This document shows, in pieces, positions 54,983 to 63,943 of a stretch of 64,000 bases of DNA. The position numbers and the translations under genes were made by a program. Each line of letters opens with the position of its first letter. Position 1 is the first letter of the stretch. The DNA is from Stenotrophomonas sp046736075 (lineage in GTDB: Bacteria > Pseudomonadota > Gammaproteobacteria > Xanthomonadales > Xanthomonadaceae): assembly GCF_046736075.1 (NCBI RefSeq), contig NZ_CP177163.1:1-64000 (forward strand), read 5' to 3'. The notes beneath the pieces were generated by a model. It was not told the origin of the DNA, made no database searches, and saw only the letters and a list, made by a program, of their open reading frames with translations.

Positions 54983-56329
54983 ATGTCCGACTCCCGCACC
55001 CCGCCGCCGCTGCCGGCAGCACCCCCTCCGTTGCCGCCTTCGCCGGCGGCACCGGTGACCGGTCCCGGTTCGCCCCGGGACGTTCCGCCGCTGCCCGGCA
55101 GCTTCCCGGTCGATCCGGTCACCCTGCCCGATCCGATCCGCGAGGAGATCCAGGCGCCCGATCCGGTGGCCATCGATACCTCGGCCGCCGAGCTGAAGGA
55201 CGGCCTCAACCGCTGCCCGAAGTGCGGCTCGACCGACATCCGGCCCAAGCTCGGCACCGATATCCTGGTCTGCCAGTTCTGCCGCAACGAGTGGCATGGC
55301 ACCACGGTGGAGGATGCGTTCGGGCTCGGCGAAGGCCTGGACCAGCTTCGCGGCACGATCATCGCCTCGGGCGCGCGCGATATCGCGGCCGATGCGGCCA
55401 GCCTGATGAGCTTCAAGTGCACCGGCTGCGGTGCCGAGGTGACGATCAATACCGAGAGCACGATGACGGCACGCTGCCACTGGTGCCGCCATGTGTTCGG
55501 CGTCAACGAGCAGGTGGCCAACGGTGCGGTGCCGGATGCGGTGCTCCCGTTCCACATCACCAAGGACGACGCGGTGGCGCGCATCCGCCAGTTCGTGGAC
55601 AAGCGCCGCCTGTTCGCATTGAAGGCGTTCAAGGACCAGTTCACGCCGGAGAACGTGGTTGGCGTGTACCTGCCCTACATGATCGTGGACAGCAACGTCA
55701 GCGCCAGCGTGGCCGGCAAGGGCGAGATCCAGACCCGCGAGTACACCCGCGGCACCGAGAAGAACAAGCAGACCTACTACGACGCCGACGTGTACCAGGT
55801 CGAGCGGCACGTGGACTTCACCGTGGACGATCTGCCACTGGAGTCGTCCACCGAGCGCGGCAACCTCGATACCCGGGCCAACACCAACAACATCATCAAC
55901 ACGATCCTGCCGTTCGACACCAAGAACGCGCTGAAGTGGAACGCGTCGTATCTGAATGGCTTCACCTCGGAAAAGCGCAACGTCGATGTGGAGCAGCTGC
56001 GCCCGCGCCTGGAAGACCAGCTGCTGTCGATCGCCCGCGCGCAGGTCGAAGGCTCGGTGCGTCGCTACGACCGCGGCGTGCGCTGGGAACAGGAGCGGCT
56101 GGACGTGCACGGCTCGCGCTGGGTGTCGATGTATCTGCCGGTGTGGCTGTACTCGTACCACCAGCCCGGCCGCAACGGCGGCATGCTGCACTACATCGCG
56201 GTGAACGGCCGCACCGGTGAAACGATGGGCAGCGTGCCCGTGCAGCAGTGGAAGCTGCTGCTGGCCGCGCTCACCACCGGCACGATCATCGAAGCCCTCG
56301 TCCTCTTCTTCCTGGTGGCCTCCTCATGA
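54983..56329 (+). CDS. Zinc-ribbon protein with C-terminal membrane anchor
   Basis: A 448-aa protein. A Pro-rich N-terminus (residues 1-55) precedes a TFIIB-type zinc ribbon (CPKCGSTDIRPKLGTDILVC then QFC, residues about 78-101). A second Cys4 ribbon follows (CTGCGAE ... CHWCRHVFG, about 148-175). A long beta-rich domain then runs to a single C-terminal helix (LLLAALTTGTIIEALVLFFL). The known TFIIB-zinc-ribbon membrane family has this shape. It starts 21 bp after the SPFH gene and overlaps the next gene by ATGA. Likely partner of the SPFH protein at the membrane (inference). Confidence 0.78.
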   Translation: MSDSRTPPPLPAAPPPLPPSPAAPVTGPGSPRDVPPLPGSFPVDPVTLPDPIREEIQAPDPVAIDTSAAELKDGLNRCPKCGSTDIRPKLGTDILVCQFCRNEWHGTTVEDAFGLGEGLDQLRGTIIASGARDIAADAASLMSFKCTGCGAEVTINTESTMTARCHWCRHVFGVNEQVANGAVPDAVLPFHITKDDAVARIRQFVDKRRLFALKAFKDQFTPENVVGVYLPYMIVDSNVSASVAGKGEIQTREYTRGTEKNKQTYYDADVYQVERHVDFTVDDLPLESSTERGNLDTRANTNNIINTILPFDTKNALKWNASYLNGFTSEKRNVDVEQLRPRLEDQLLSIARAQVEGSVRRYDRGVRWEQERLDVHGSRWVSMYLPVWLYSYHQPGRNGGMLHYIAVNGRTGETMGSVPVQQWKLLLAALTTGTIIEALVLFFLVASS

Positions 56330-56574
56330 GCGATGACAGTGGTCTCTGGCTGCTGGCAGCCGGCCCCGCCGGCGCCACGGCGCTGTACTGGGCGTTGTAC
56401 CGGTACTACCGCAACACCGACAAATCGCATGCGTTCGAACGCGAAACCACGGTCGAGGCCAAGCCGGTCACCGGCTCGGACCGGCTGGTGGATACCGTGA
56501 CGGGCACGCAGGAGCGGCAGATTCCCGGCAACAACGTCGGGGCCTACCGCTCGCGGGTGAAACGGGAGACCTGA
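56326..56574 (+). CDS. Small membrane protein coupled to the zinc-ribbon gene
   Basis: An 82-aa protein with one N-terminal transmembrane helix (GLWLLAAGPAGATALYWALY) and a charged cytoplasmic or periplasmic tail (YYRNTDKSHAFERETTVEAK). The ATG at 56326 overlaps the stop of the zinc-ribbon gene by ATGA. Function unknown. Its stop lies between the arms of the terminator hairpin at 56563-56586. Confidence 0.75.
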   Translation: MSDDSGLWLLAAGPAGATALYWALYRYYRNTDKSHAFERETTVEAKPVTGSDRLVDTVTGTQERQIPGNNVGAYRSRVKRET

Positions 56575-56586
56575 GCCGGTCTCCCG
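56563..56586. terminator. Convergent terminator hairpin
   Basis: CGGGAGACC and GGTCTCCCG form a perfect 9-bp stem with a 6-base loop (TGAGCC) that contains the stop codon region of the 82-aa gene. It faces the SNF2 helicase gene, whose stop is at 56593. Confidence 0.6.
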
Positions 56587-56592
56587 CGTTGC

Positions 56593-59229
56593 TCACGGCG
56601 CCGTCTTCAACGGCGAGAACTGCGGCGCGGCCTTGGCGATGCGGTTGCGCAGTGCAATGCCTTCCTCGTCCCCGGCCGCGCACGACGGCAGGATGTCGCC
56701 GTGCAGCTGCGCCCGCAGGTTGTCCCAGCGCTGGGTGAGCACGGCCCAGTGTGTTTCGTCGTAGGTCCCCTCGAACACCACGGGCCGGATCTCGATCCGG
56801 GGCAGCTGGTCCGGCGCAACCTTTCTACCGATCGCGTCGGCGAGCATGCGCTCCCACAGGCTGCCGAGCCGGTCCACGCGGCCGATCTGCTGCTCCACCA
56901 CGGCCGGGTTCCACTCCGAATGCAGCAGCACCACGGTGCGGCACGCCAGGTGCAGGTTCAGCCCTTCGCGGCCCACCATCGACTGCGCGATGAGCACACG
57001 CGGGAACGCATGTTCGCGGTTGAAGGCGAGCTGCAGCAGCCGCCGGGTGCCCGGCACGGTGCCGCCGTGCATCAGCCGGGCGAACCCGCCCCGGTTGTGC
57101 GCATAGTCTTCGGTGACGCGCTGCGCGGTGACCGCCCAGGCGCCGGCATCGGCCGCGTCGACGTCGGCCGCGCCTTCGTCTTCCTCATCGCTGCCGCTGT
57201 CCAGGTTGGTGGCCGCCTGGACCAGGTCGATGAACGCCTGCGCGATGTCCTCCGGCGAGGCGGCATCCAGCCCGTCGCCGAGGTGGTCGGCGAGCGCACG
57301 TGCAACGGCGGCGAGCACACTGCCTGACGTACCGTCGGCAGCCACGTGGTGGGCGTGCTGCGCCTGCTTGAAGGCCAGGAACGTGCCGTTGAATCGCCTG
57401 CGCAGCGGGGCGTCCAGCCGCTGCATGCCCTCCTCGATGGTGGTCACCAGTGCCGTGCGGAAGCGCTGGCGACTGTTCTCCAGCTGCTGGTAATTGGCCG
57501 CCAGCTGCGCGTCGAGTGACGCGCGGTCGAGTGGCCGGCCCGGGTGGAGCTCTGCGTGGGCGGCCTGGACGGCCGGCCATTCCTCCTGGTGGACGCGCTG
57601 CTGCGGCCACGGCCGGCCGGCGTCGAGCGCGCGCAGCATGCGCCGCGCATTGAGCAGGTGTGCCAGCGCGTCCATCGGCGCGCGATAGCGGGCGAACACC
57701 AGCACCTTCTCGCCCGTGTCGCAGGTAGCCTCGATGGCTTCGACGGCAGCGCGGATCGCCGGGTGCCGGTACAGCGCACCGCCGGTGTCGCGCGGCGGCC
57801 GCACGGCGTTGCGCAGCGCCGCAGTCCACCAGGCGGTACGCGCGATGCGTTTGCTGTCGCGGGCGGACAGCGTCACACCGCTGTCCTCGGCCGTTGCCGC
57901 CGCGGCGTTCTCGGCCGGGTCGACGGTACGGTCGATCAACTCGGCAATGCCGTGCCCGTTGCCCACGGTCAGACGCTGCCGTTTCGCCTGCGGGTCTTCG
58001 TGCAGCCGGCTGGCCAGCGACAGCGCTTCGGCGGCGCATACCGCACGCTGCCATTCGACGGGCAGTCCCTCGAGCGGCACGCGGATCTTCTCGACGCGAC
58101 GGTAGGCACCGATGTCACCGCCAGCGTGTTCCCTGAAGGACTGCACGGTGTCGTCTTCGCGTTTGTCGCGGCGCAGGACGTAGGGTGCCAGCGCGGCCTG
58201 GTAGGTCTGCGACGCCGTGGCAAACGCCTCGACCATGCCTTCTTTGAACGGGAAGCGGCGCACGTTGGTGACGGCGACGACGTAGTCATTGATGGCCTTC
58301 TGGATGCGTTCTGCGTCGTCGTCGGGAAGGCCGATGCGCTGCAGCGTCTGCGTCCATTGCGAGGCGTCCAGCTCGACCGGCGTGGCGCTCATGGCCAGGC
58401 GCCGGCTGCTGGCCCCCGGCGCAAGCAGTACGTCGTTCAACAGCTGGTTGAGCAGACTGTTGTCGCTGCGGCTCTTGTGCGCCTCATCGATGATGACCAG
58501 ATCGAAGCTGCCCAGCCCAAGACCGGTGGCGCGCTGCAGGGACTGGCGCAGCGGCGTGTCGTTGCCGTAGCCGTCCGGTGCAAGGGCGTGTACCCACGGG
58601 TCGTGGATGTCCGCCAGTCTGCGCAGGGCGGCCCGTTCCGCCCGATGCCCCGGGGAGGCGAGTCGCTCCACGATGGACGCGGCGGCGTGGTTGACCCACG
58701 GGTCGGTCAGCAGCGGGTGGTCCTTGTAGCCCCACGGTGCAGCGCCCGTCTCGTGCTTGCGCCAGCGGGCGATCAACTCCGGCAGCAGCGCCCAGCGCCA
58801 GGCGTGCGATGCGCCGCCCAGCCGCCAGCGGGCGAAGTAGTGCGACACCAGCACGACCGACTCATCGAACCAGGGGGCCGGCGCATGCGGGTGCTCCCAT
58901 GCCTGCAGGTACTGGTAGACGCTGCGCAGCAGCGGTCGCGCCGGAAGGCCGCCACGCTGGAGTTCGCGTCGCCACTGGTCATCCAGACCCGGCGGCGCCA
59001 CGATCGCCACGCGCCCGCCGGCCTGTACAACGCAATGGGCCAACGCCACGGCAATGCGCGTCTTGCCCATGCCGACCTCGTCGGCCAGGATCGCGCCGTG
59101 CTCCTTCAGGCGCGTGGTCAGCTGCAGCAGGCTCGCGGCCTGACCGGGATTGAGTTCGATGCGCGCGTCGCGGACGACGTCGCGCGCATGGGTATCCACG
59201 TCCTGCCATCCTCGGAGCCCGGCGGTCAT
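56593..59229 (-). CDS. SNF2-family helicase/ATPase of a probable defence cassette
   Basis: An 878-aa SF2 helicase-like ATPase. Motif I is GAILADEVGMGKTRIA (Lys56), motif II VIIDEAHKSR (about 247), motif III SATPVE. The C-lobe has LVFARYRAPMDALAH and the motif VI region VVEQQIGRVDRLGS. The large insert between lobes and the EWNPAVVEQQIGRVDRLG signature are typical of SNF2 proteins in phage-defence and DNA-processing islands. It is the last of three genes and overlaps the PLD gene by ATGA. The Arg fingers (GRVDR) are present, so it should be active. Confidence 0.85.
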   Translation of the reverse strand: MTAGLRGWQDVDTHARDVVRDARIELNPGQAASLLQLTTRLKEHGAILADEVGMGKTRIAVALAHCVVQAGGRVAIVAPPGLDDQWRRELQRGGLPARPLLRSVYQYLQAWEHPHAPAPWFDESVVLVSHYFARWRLGGASHAWRWALLPELIARWRKHETGAAPWGYKDHPLLTDPWVNHAAASIVERLASPGHRAERAALRRLADIHDPWVHALAPDGYGNDTPLRQSLQRATGLGLGSFDLVIIDEAHKSRSDNSLLNQLLNDVLLAPGASSRRLAMSATPVELDASQWTQTLQRIGLPDDDAERIQKAINDYVVAVTNVRRFPFKEGMVEAFATASQTYQAALAPYVLRRDKREDDTVQSFREHAGGDIGAYRRVEKIRVPLEGLPVEWQRAVCAAEALSLASRLHEDPQAKRQRLTVGNGHGIAELIDRTVDPAENAAAATAEDSGVTLSARDSKRIARTAWWTAALRNAVRPPRDTGGALYRHPAIRAAVEAIEATCDTGEKVLVFARYRAPMDALAHLLNARRMLRALDAGRPWPQQRVHQEEWPAVQAAHAELHPGRPLDRASLDAQLAANYQQLENSRQRFRTALVTTIEEGMQRLDAPLRRRFNGTFLAFKQAQHAHHVAADGTSGSVLAAVARALADHLGDGLDAASPEDIAQAFIDLVQAATNLDSGSDEEDEGAADVDAADAGAWAVTAQRVTEDYAHNRGGFARLMHGGTVPGTRRLLQLAFNREHAFPRVLIAQSMVGREGLNLHLACRTVVLLHSEWNPAVVEQQIGRVDRLGSLWERMLADAIGRKVAPDQLPRIEIRPVVFEGTYDETHWAVLTQRWDNLRAQLHGDILPSCAAGDEEGIALRNRIAKAAPQFSPLKTAP

Positions 59230-61211
59230 TGCGTGCCCTCCAGGGCGGCGTAGTCATGGGTGCCCCAGGCCAGCGCTATCCGGCGCAGGGTGTGCTCGTA
59301 GTGGCGTCCGGCCGCGGTCGTGTCGTCTTCGGCGAAGGCGGGCCGGAACGCGGCCGCATGCAGCGGGCTGAGCGGGTTGAGCTGCATCTGCGCGAAGCAG
59401 GCCACGGCAGGACACTGCCGCGCCTGGAACAGGGACTGTTCGACGCGGTTGCACCAGCGCGTCCAATCCCCGGCCTCCACATCGGTCTGCCGCGCGGCGA
59501 TCTGTTCAATGAGCATCATCATCTGGCGGATCGCCGTGCCCGTGCCCAGGGTCGGCGGCGTGCGCCGGTCCGGGCCATCGCGTGGGTCGTCCGGAAGAAT
59601 CCCCGGATCACCCTCGCCTTCGCCCTCTTCTTCTTCGGGCAGGCGCGGGAACGCGGCAAGCTGCGTCCAGGCGTGATCGAGATCGATGGCCGGCAGCGGC
59701 GTGGCGGCCACGCGCCCGTGCGCGTCAATGACCGGCACCCAGGCCAGGTGGGTGTCCGCGCCGACCACCCAGCGCACGCGCACCACGCGCGGCGCAGGAC
59801 CGGACCAGGTGTAGCCGTCCGCCGCGATCGCGCAGGGGGTGCCTGCCTCGTCGAGTACCTCCACATCTCCTGCCGTCGGGTCGGGACGGGTCAGCCGGCC
59901 GTCGGCCGTCCAGACCAGGTAGGCGATGGGGGCGGCCACATGCTGCGGCGGGGGCGGCGCCCACGGATCGCCGGGCTGGAGTGCCGGCAGATCGCCCACG
60001 ACGTCTCCGCCGATCGGCAGCAGATTCTCGATCCACCGCGACGGGTCGTGGCCCTTTTCCCAGACCAGACCGTCGGGGAACACCAGGATGCCGGCTTCGA
60101 GATTGCCCGCCGCCGGCGAGGCAGCACTGAGCAGGCCGGCGGTGGTCAGGTTGCCCGACCCCAGATAGAGCCAGGCGCTGTTGCACGCGCCGGTGGTCTT
60201 GCTGCGGTTGGACGAGAACAGGAACTTGGCGTGCAGCGTGCGCTGGCTGTCCGGACCGAACACCGCTGCTGGTGCTGCGGCGGCCCTGACGCGGATCGGG
60301 TGATCCGGATCCTGCCCCAGCTGGTCAACCGCACCGGCGATGGCCTGGCAGGCCTGCGGATTCACATACAGGTCGACGCGCGCGCGCGGCGCCAGCACCT
60401 GCGTGGCCTTCAGGCGTTTGACGACCTTGTGCGGCAGCGTCGGCAGCGCGGTACCGCCCTTGCGTGCGGTCGCTGCTTCATAGAAGCCCGAGCCCATGCA
60501 CAAATGGTTTCGTGCCACACCGCCTTCGCGCTCGAGCCCGTCGATGATCTGCTTGAGCAGCGAGCGGCTGCGCGTGTCCAGCAGGCGCGGTCGCACTCGC
60601 GGCGACCGGTTGCAGCGGGCGATCCAATGGTCGACACGATCGGCGGCCTCCCGGCCCGACAGCGGCGTGTCCGCATCCAGCAGGCGGGTGTCGTGCAGGT
60701 CCAGCAGCCACGCGAACAAGGCCTGTGCGGCACACATGTCGGCACGGCTGACCGCATCGTCCTCGGCGTCGGCCGCCACCTCCAGATCGATGCACCAGGC
60801 CAGGTCCAGGCTCTCCTCGACCGTCTGCCGCGTCCAGTTGCCGGTGGAAACCACCAGCCGCAGCACATGTCGGTCTGCCGTCGCTGCATCACGGAATCCG
60901 AGCAGGGCCACCTTGGCGTGCAGCAGGCGGAACGGCTTGCGCGAGAGGTCCTGCAGCGGCAGATGCGCGACACCGGGTATCGCGGTGGGCAGCAGCGCTG
61001 GCTGGCTCGGGTCCAGCATCAGCGCAAGGCTGATCTGGCCGGCGGCGGCGCGCTGCGCGGCGGACTGGGTGGTGAAGTTGTCCGCCGCCTGGTTGATGAA
61101 CGCGGCATCGGCCGAGAATCCGCAGATCCAGCCGAACTCGCCCACACAGCCATCAGGCGCAGTGAAGTAATCCAGCAGCGAGGGCTGCTTGAGGTGGGGC
61201 TTACGGCTCAT
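59226..61211 (-). CDS. PLD-superfamily nuclease-like protein
   Basis: A 661-aa cytoplasmic protein with two PLD-type halves. The first HxK is HAK (His98, Lys100) with STGNWT downstream. The second is HAK (His327, Lys329) in TLHAKFLFSSNRSK, followed by YLGSGNLTTAG. Such H-x-K...N pairs make one phosphodiesterase active site, as in PLD nucleases. The C-terminal 250 residues are an extra beta-rich part with an acidic EEEEGEGEGD stretch. It overlaps both neighbours by ATGA. Most likely the nuclease of the cassette; some relatives act as transphosphatidylases, but the helicase neighbour favours a nuclease. Confidence 0.78.
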   Translation of the reverse strand: MSRKPHLKQPSLLDYFTAPDGCVGEFGWICGFSADAAFINQAADNFTTQSAAQRAAAGQISLALMLDPSQPALLPTAIPGVAHLPLQDLSRKPFRLLHAKVALLGFRDAATADRHVLRLVVSTGNWTRQTVEESLDLAWCIDLEVAADAEDDAVSRADMCAAQALFAWLLDLHDTRLLDADTPLSGREAADRVDHWIARCNRSPRVRPRLLDTRSRSLLKQIIDGLEREGGVARNHLCMGSGFYEAATARKGGTALPTLPHKVVKRLKATQVLAPRARVDLYVNPQACQAIAGAVDQLGQDPDHPIRVRAAAAPAAVFGPDSQRTLHAKFLFSSNRSKTTGACNSAWLYLGSGNLTTAGLLSAASPAAGNLEAGILVFPDGLVWEKGHDPSRWIENLLPIGGDVVGDLPALQPGDPWAPPPPQHVAAPIAYLVWTADGRLTRPDPTAGDVEVLDEAGTPCAIAADGYTWSGPAPRVVRVRWVVGADTHLAWVPVIDAHGRVAATPLPAIDLDHAWTQLAAFPRLPEEEEGEGEGDPGILPDDPRDGPDRRTPPTLGTGTAIRQMMMLIEQIAARQTDVEAGDWTRWCNRVEQSLFQARQCPAVACFAQMQLNPLSPLHAAAFRPAFAEDDTTAAGRHYEHTLRRIALAWGTHDYAALEGTQ

Positions 61212-62527
61212 GCGGACACTCCCGCTGCGGCCGCGCGGGCGGCATCGATCTTCGGGCCAAGCAGGCCGTGCAGATCCATGTGCAGCAGATACAGGTTGCG
61301 CAGGCGATACGAACGGCCGGCGGGGAGCGAGGGCGCGTAGGCATCCAGGCCGGTTTCTTCCTGCGGGTCGCCGTTGTCCTGCGGCAACGCCGGCGGCTGG
61401 CCGGTGTAGGCCGGGCCCGGCTGCGCGCAGTCGTCGAGCAGGCGCAGCACGTGGTCGTCGCGGCGCAGCAGGGCGCGCAGCGTGTCCGCGCCCCCCGCTT
61501 CGCATTCGCGACTGAAGCGGTTGGCTTCGTCGTCGTGGTGGCCCAGGGCGAGGAACGCGCGGGCGTGGTCGGCAAGCTGGGTGAGCTGGGAGGTCACCAC
61601 CGTGGGCAGTGACCCATCCAGCGGCAGGCGCACCTTGCCCTGGCGCGTGGCCAGGATGCCTTCGACACTGTCGAGAACCGCATTGGCGGCGTCGCGCACA
61701 CGGAACAGATACGCACCCGCGCGCACGTCATGCCAATGATCGGCGTCGAGCTCGGGTGGGCCGGCGTGATGGTCGATGTGGTCGGCGACGGTCGTCGACG
61801 CCTGCAGGCGCGCGACCCAGCGCCACGCGTTCTGACGGCGGTTGCGGTCGGCGGGGTCCAGGGCGCCTCCCTCCTCCACGGCATACCGGAGCAGCTTGCA
61901 GGCGCTCGCTGGCAGTGGTCGGGTGGGATCAAGGGCCGTGCGCAGCTCGGCATTGTTGAAGCTCAGTGGGCCGTTGACGGCCCAATTCTCCAAGTAGTCC
62001 ACCACACTCCTGTGCTTGCCCACCTTCTCAGTGTCGGCGCAGGCCTCGATGAACGGCATGGCGGCATCGGTGCTGCTGAAGGTATTGAACCGCGACCCCG
62101 CTGCATGGGCCAGGCCCAGGAACGGCAGCGCCTGTGCAGTGGACATGCGCATCGGCTGGGCGACATGGAAGCCGCGTTGCCGTGCGACGGCGAAGGTGGG
62201 CGCGCCGTCGGCCGGCAGCTTGTTGCGGCCGCGCAGTCGCGGATCGGTCACCCGCCCGTGGCAGTCAAAGGCGATCATGCAGGCAATGGCTTCAATGGCA
62301 TTGGCCATCTCGATGTTGCTGCAGCGCAGGCCGCGCGCGGTCACACGCTCGGCGACCACGACGCTCAGCGCGGTCAGGTACGCCTGCCGACCAAACCACA
62401 GGCCGCCGGTGCCGGGCACCGCCCGTTCGTTGAAGCGTCGCACCGCCCGGCTCATATCCAGCGTGCGCGTACGACGCGTCGTTGCCAGCTTCTCCGGTCC
62501 CAACAATCCCCACAGACGTTCCGTCAC
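61208..62527 (-). CDS. Unknown protein, first gene of the helicase-PLD cassette
   Basis: A 439-aa mainly helical protein. I chose the GTG at 62527 (VTERLWGLLGPEKLATTRR), preceded by AAGGAG; another GTG 57 bp upstream lacks one. Segments such as RAVRRFNERAVPGTGGLWFG, AIEAIACMIAFDCHGRV and SYRLRNLYLLHMDLHGLLGP resemble no family I can name with confidence. Its position suggests a sensor or adaptor for the downstream PLD and SNF2 proteins. ATGA overlap with the PLD gene supports one operon. Confidence 0.72.
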   Translation of the reverse strand: MTERLWGLLGPEKLATTRRTRTLDMSRAVRRFNERAVPGTGGLWFGRQAYLTALSVVVAERVTARGLRCSNIEMANAIEAIACMIAFDCHGRVTDPRLRGRNKLPADGAPTFAVARQRGFHVAQPMRMSTAQALPFLGLAHAAGSRFNTFSSTDAAMPFIEACADTEKVGKHRSVVDYLENWAVNGPLSFNNAELRTALDPTRPLPASACKLLRYAVEEGGALDPADRNRRQNAWRWVARLQASTTVADHIDHHAGPPELDADHWHDVRAGAYLFRVRDAANAVLDSVEGILATRQGKVRLPLDGSLPTVVTSQLTQLADHARAFLALGHHDDEANRFSRECEAGGADTLRALLRRDDHVLRLLDDCAQPGPAYTGQPPALPQDNGDPQEETGLDAYAPSLPAGRSYRLRNLYLLHMDLHGLLGPKIDAARAAAAGVSA

Positions 62528-62598
62528 GCGCGCTCCTTGGCAATGGCCTGCCGGCGTCCGTTCCAGTACGTAACGCAGCGTCACAGGCGCATCCCAAC

Positions 62599-62627
62599 AT
62601 TATGAGCATTACGTCACACAAACTAAA
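62599..62627 (-). promoter_or_regulatory. Possible promoter of the helicase-PLD cassette
   Basis: On the minus strand CATAAT (62599-62604) is a good -10 element, with TTTAGT (62622-62627) 17 bases upstream as a weak -35. It lies in a locally AT-rich 60-bp stretch about 72 bp before the first start codon. The MFS gene further upstream is on the same strand. Confidence 0.4.
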
Positions 62628-62709
62628 CGCACTGGGACGCCGGATCCTGGGTTGCAGGAGGCAGGTGGTCGCGCGGTGCGACAGACTGCGTCGCAGCGCA
62701 TTGCATGCG

Positions 62710-63906
62710 TCACGATACGACGCGTGCGCGTGTCTCCGTCAGGCGACAGGCAAGCGTCACCACAACCGCCAGTGCAGCGCATGTCGCCGCGGCCCACAGC
62801 ACCGCGGTGATGCCGTGGCGGTCCACGAGCTGCCCGCCCGTCCAGGCGCCGAGTGCAATGCCGACGTTGAAGACAGACACATAGAACGCGGCCGCCATCT
62901 CCATCGCGTGCGGGGCCGCGCGCATCATCCAGGTCATCAGCCCCACCGATACGCCGCCATACGCCAGACCCCACGCAATCAAGGCCGCGCCACCGCCGGC
63001 CGGCGTGCCGCCAAGGGTCAGGAACAGCACCGGCGTGAGCAGCAGACCGAGTGCGATCGCAACGATGGTGCGCGTGGTGTGCCGCGCTGCGACCGTGCCG
63101 GCCAGGAAGTTGCCGGCAATGCCCGCCAGGCCATAGCCGAACAGCAGCGCGCCGACCCATTCGGCCGCGACACCGGACCCGCTCACCAGCAACGGGCGCA
63201 CGAAGGTGAAGGCAGCGAAGTGTCCTCCCACCAGCAGCAGCGTCAGCAACAGGCCAATCTGCAGGCGGCGGTTGCGCAACGGCGCAGCAACGTCACGCAG
63301 CGACGCTGCGTGACTGACCGGCAATGCAGGCAGGACGATCATATGCAGGGCCAGCACCAGCGCACTCACGATGGCCATGCCGCCGAAGGCCCAGCGCCAC
63401 CCCGCCATCCCGCCGATCAGCGCGCCCAGCGGAACCCCGAGTACGGATGCCGCCGCCACGCCGCCGAAAATGAGCGAGGTGGCCAGCCCGACGGCGTTGG
63501 CCGGCACCAGGCGCGCCGCCAGTCCGCCGGCGATGGCCCAGATGCCGCCCATGCAGAACCCGACCAGCGCACGTGCCACCAGCATCCAGGCCATGTCCGG
63601 CGCAAGCGCGGACGCCACGTTCGCCAGCACCAGCAGGCCAAGCAGCCCGCACAGGATGTGGCGCCGATCCACCCGCCCCGCGCCGAGCACCACCACCGGC
63701 GCGAACACGGCCGCCAGCAGCGCCGGCACCGAGATCATCAGCGCAGCGGTGCCGGGGGTGCTGTCGAGGGCAGTGGCGATCGGCGTGAGCAGGCCGACCG
63801 GCAGCATCTCGGTGGTGACCACGGAGAACGTGGCCAGGCCGACGGCGATGACCGCGGCCCACGGGTGGCGCACGGCCGGCGCGTTGAGGGAGGAAGCATC
63901 GTTCAT
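62710..63906 (-). CDS. MFS efflux transporter (DHA1, AraJ-like)
   Basis: A 398-aa inner-membrane proton-drug antiporter with 12 hydrophobic helices. The start region VAVGLATFSVVTTEMLPVGLL-like pattern (here IAVGLATFSVVTTEMLPVGL) and the helix 2-3 loop GRVDRRHIL are typical of the DHA1 AraJ/YdhP sugar or drug exporter branch. The helix 5 region AASVLGVPLGALIGGMAGWR follows. Stand-alone gene; 182 bp separate its end from the first start of the helicase cassette. Substrate unknown. Confidence 0.87.
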   Translation of the reverse strand: MNDASSLNAPAVRHPWAAVIAVGLATFSVVTTEMLPVGLLTPIATALDSTPGTAALMISVPALLAAVFAPVVVLGAGRVDRRHILCGLLGLLVLANVASALAPDMAWMLVARALVGFCMGGIWAIAGGLAARLVPANAVGLATSLIFGGVAAASVLGVPLGALIGGMAGWRWAFGGMAIVSALVLALHMIVLPALPVSHAASLRDVAAPLRNRRLQIGLLLTLLLVGGHFAAFTFVRPLLVSGSGVAAEWVGALLFGYGLAGIAGNFLAGTVAARHTTRTIVAIALGLLLTPVLFLTLGGTPAGGGAALIAWGLAYGGVSVGLMTWMMRAAPHAMEMAAAFYVSVFNVGIALGAWTGGQLVDRHGITAVLWAAATCAALAVVVTLACRLTETRARVVS

Positions 63907-63943
63907 GCGGAGGGTCCGTAAGTGGGAGAGACGAAGGGCGGTG

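Noticed and set aside
53612..56191. Long minus-strand open frame opposite the SPFH operon
   Set aside because: Antisense shadow; it also runs through the REP units and has no ribosome site.
56593..62527. DISARM system
   Set aside because: Helicase and PLD proteins are there, but no methyltransferase or DrmA/DrmB-type gene is visible in the cassette.
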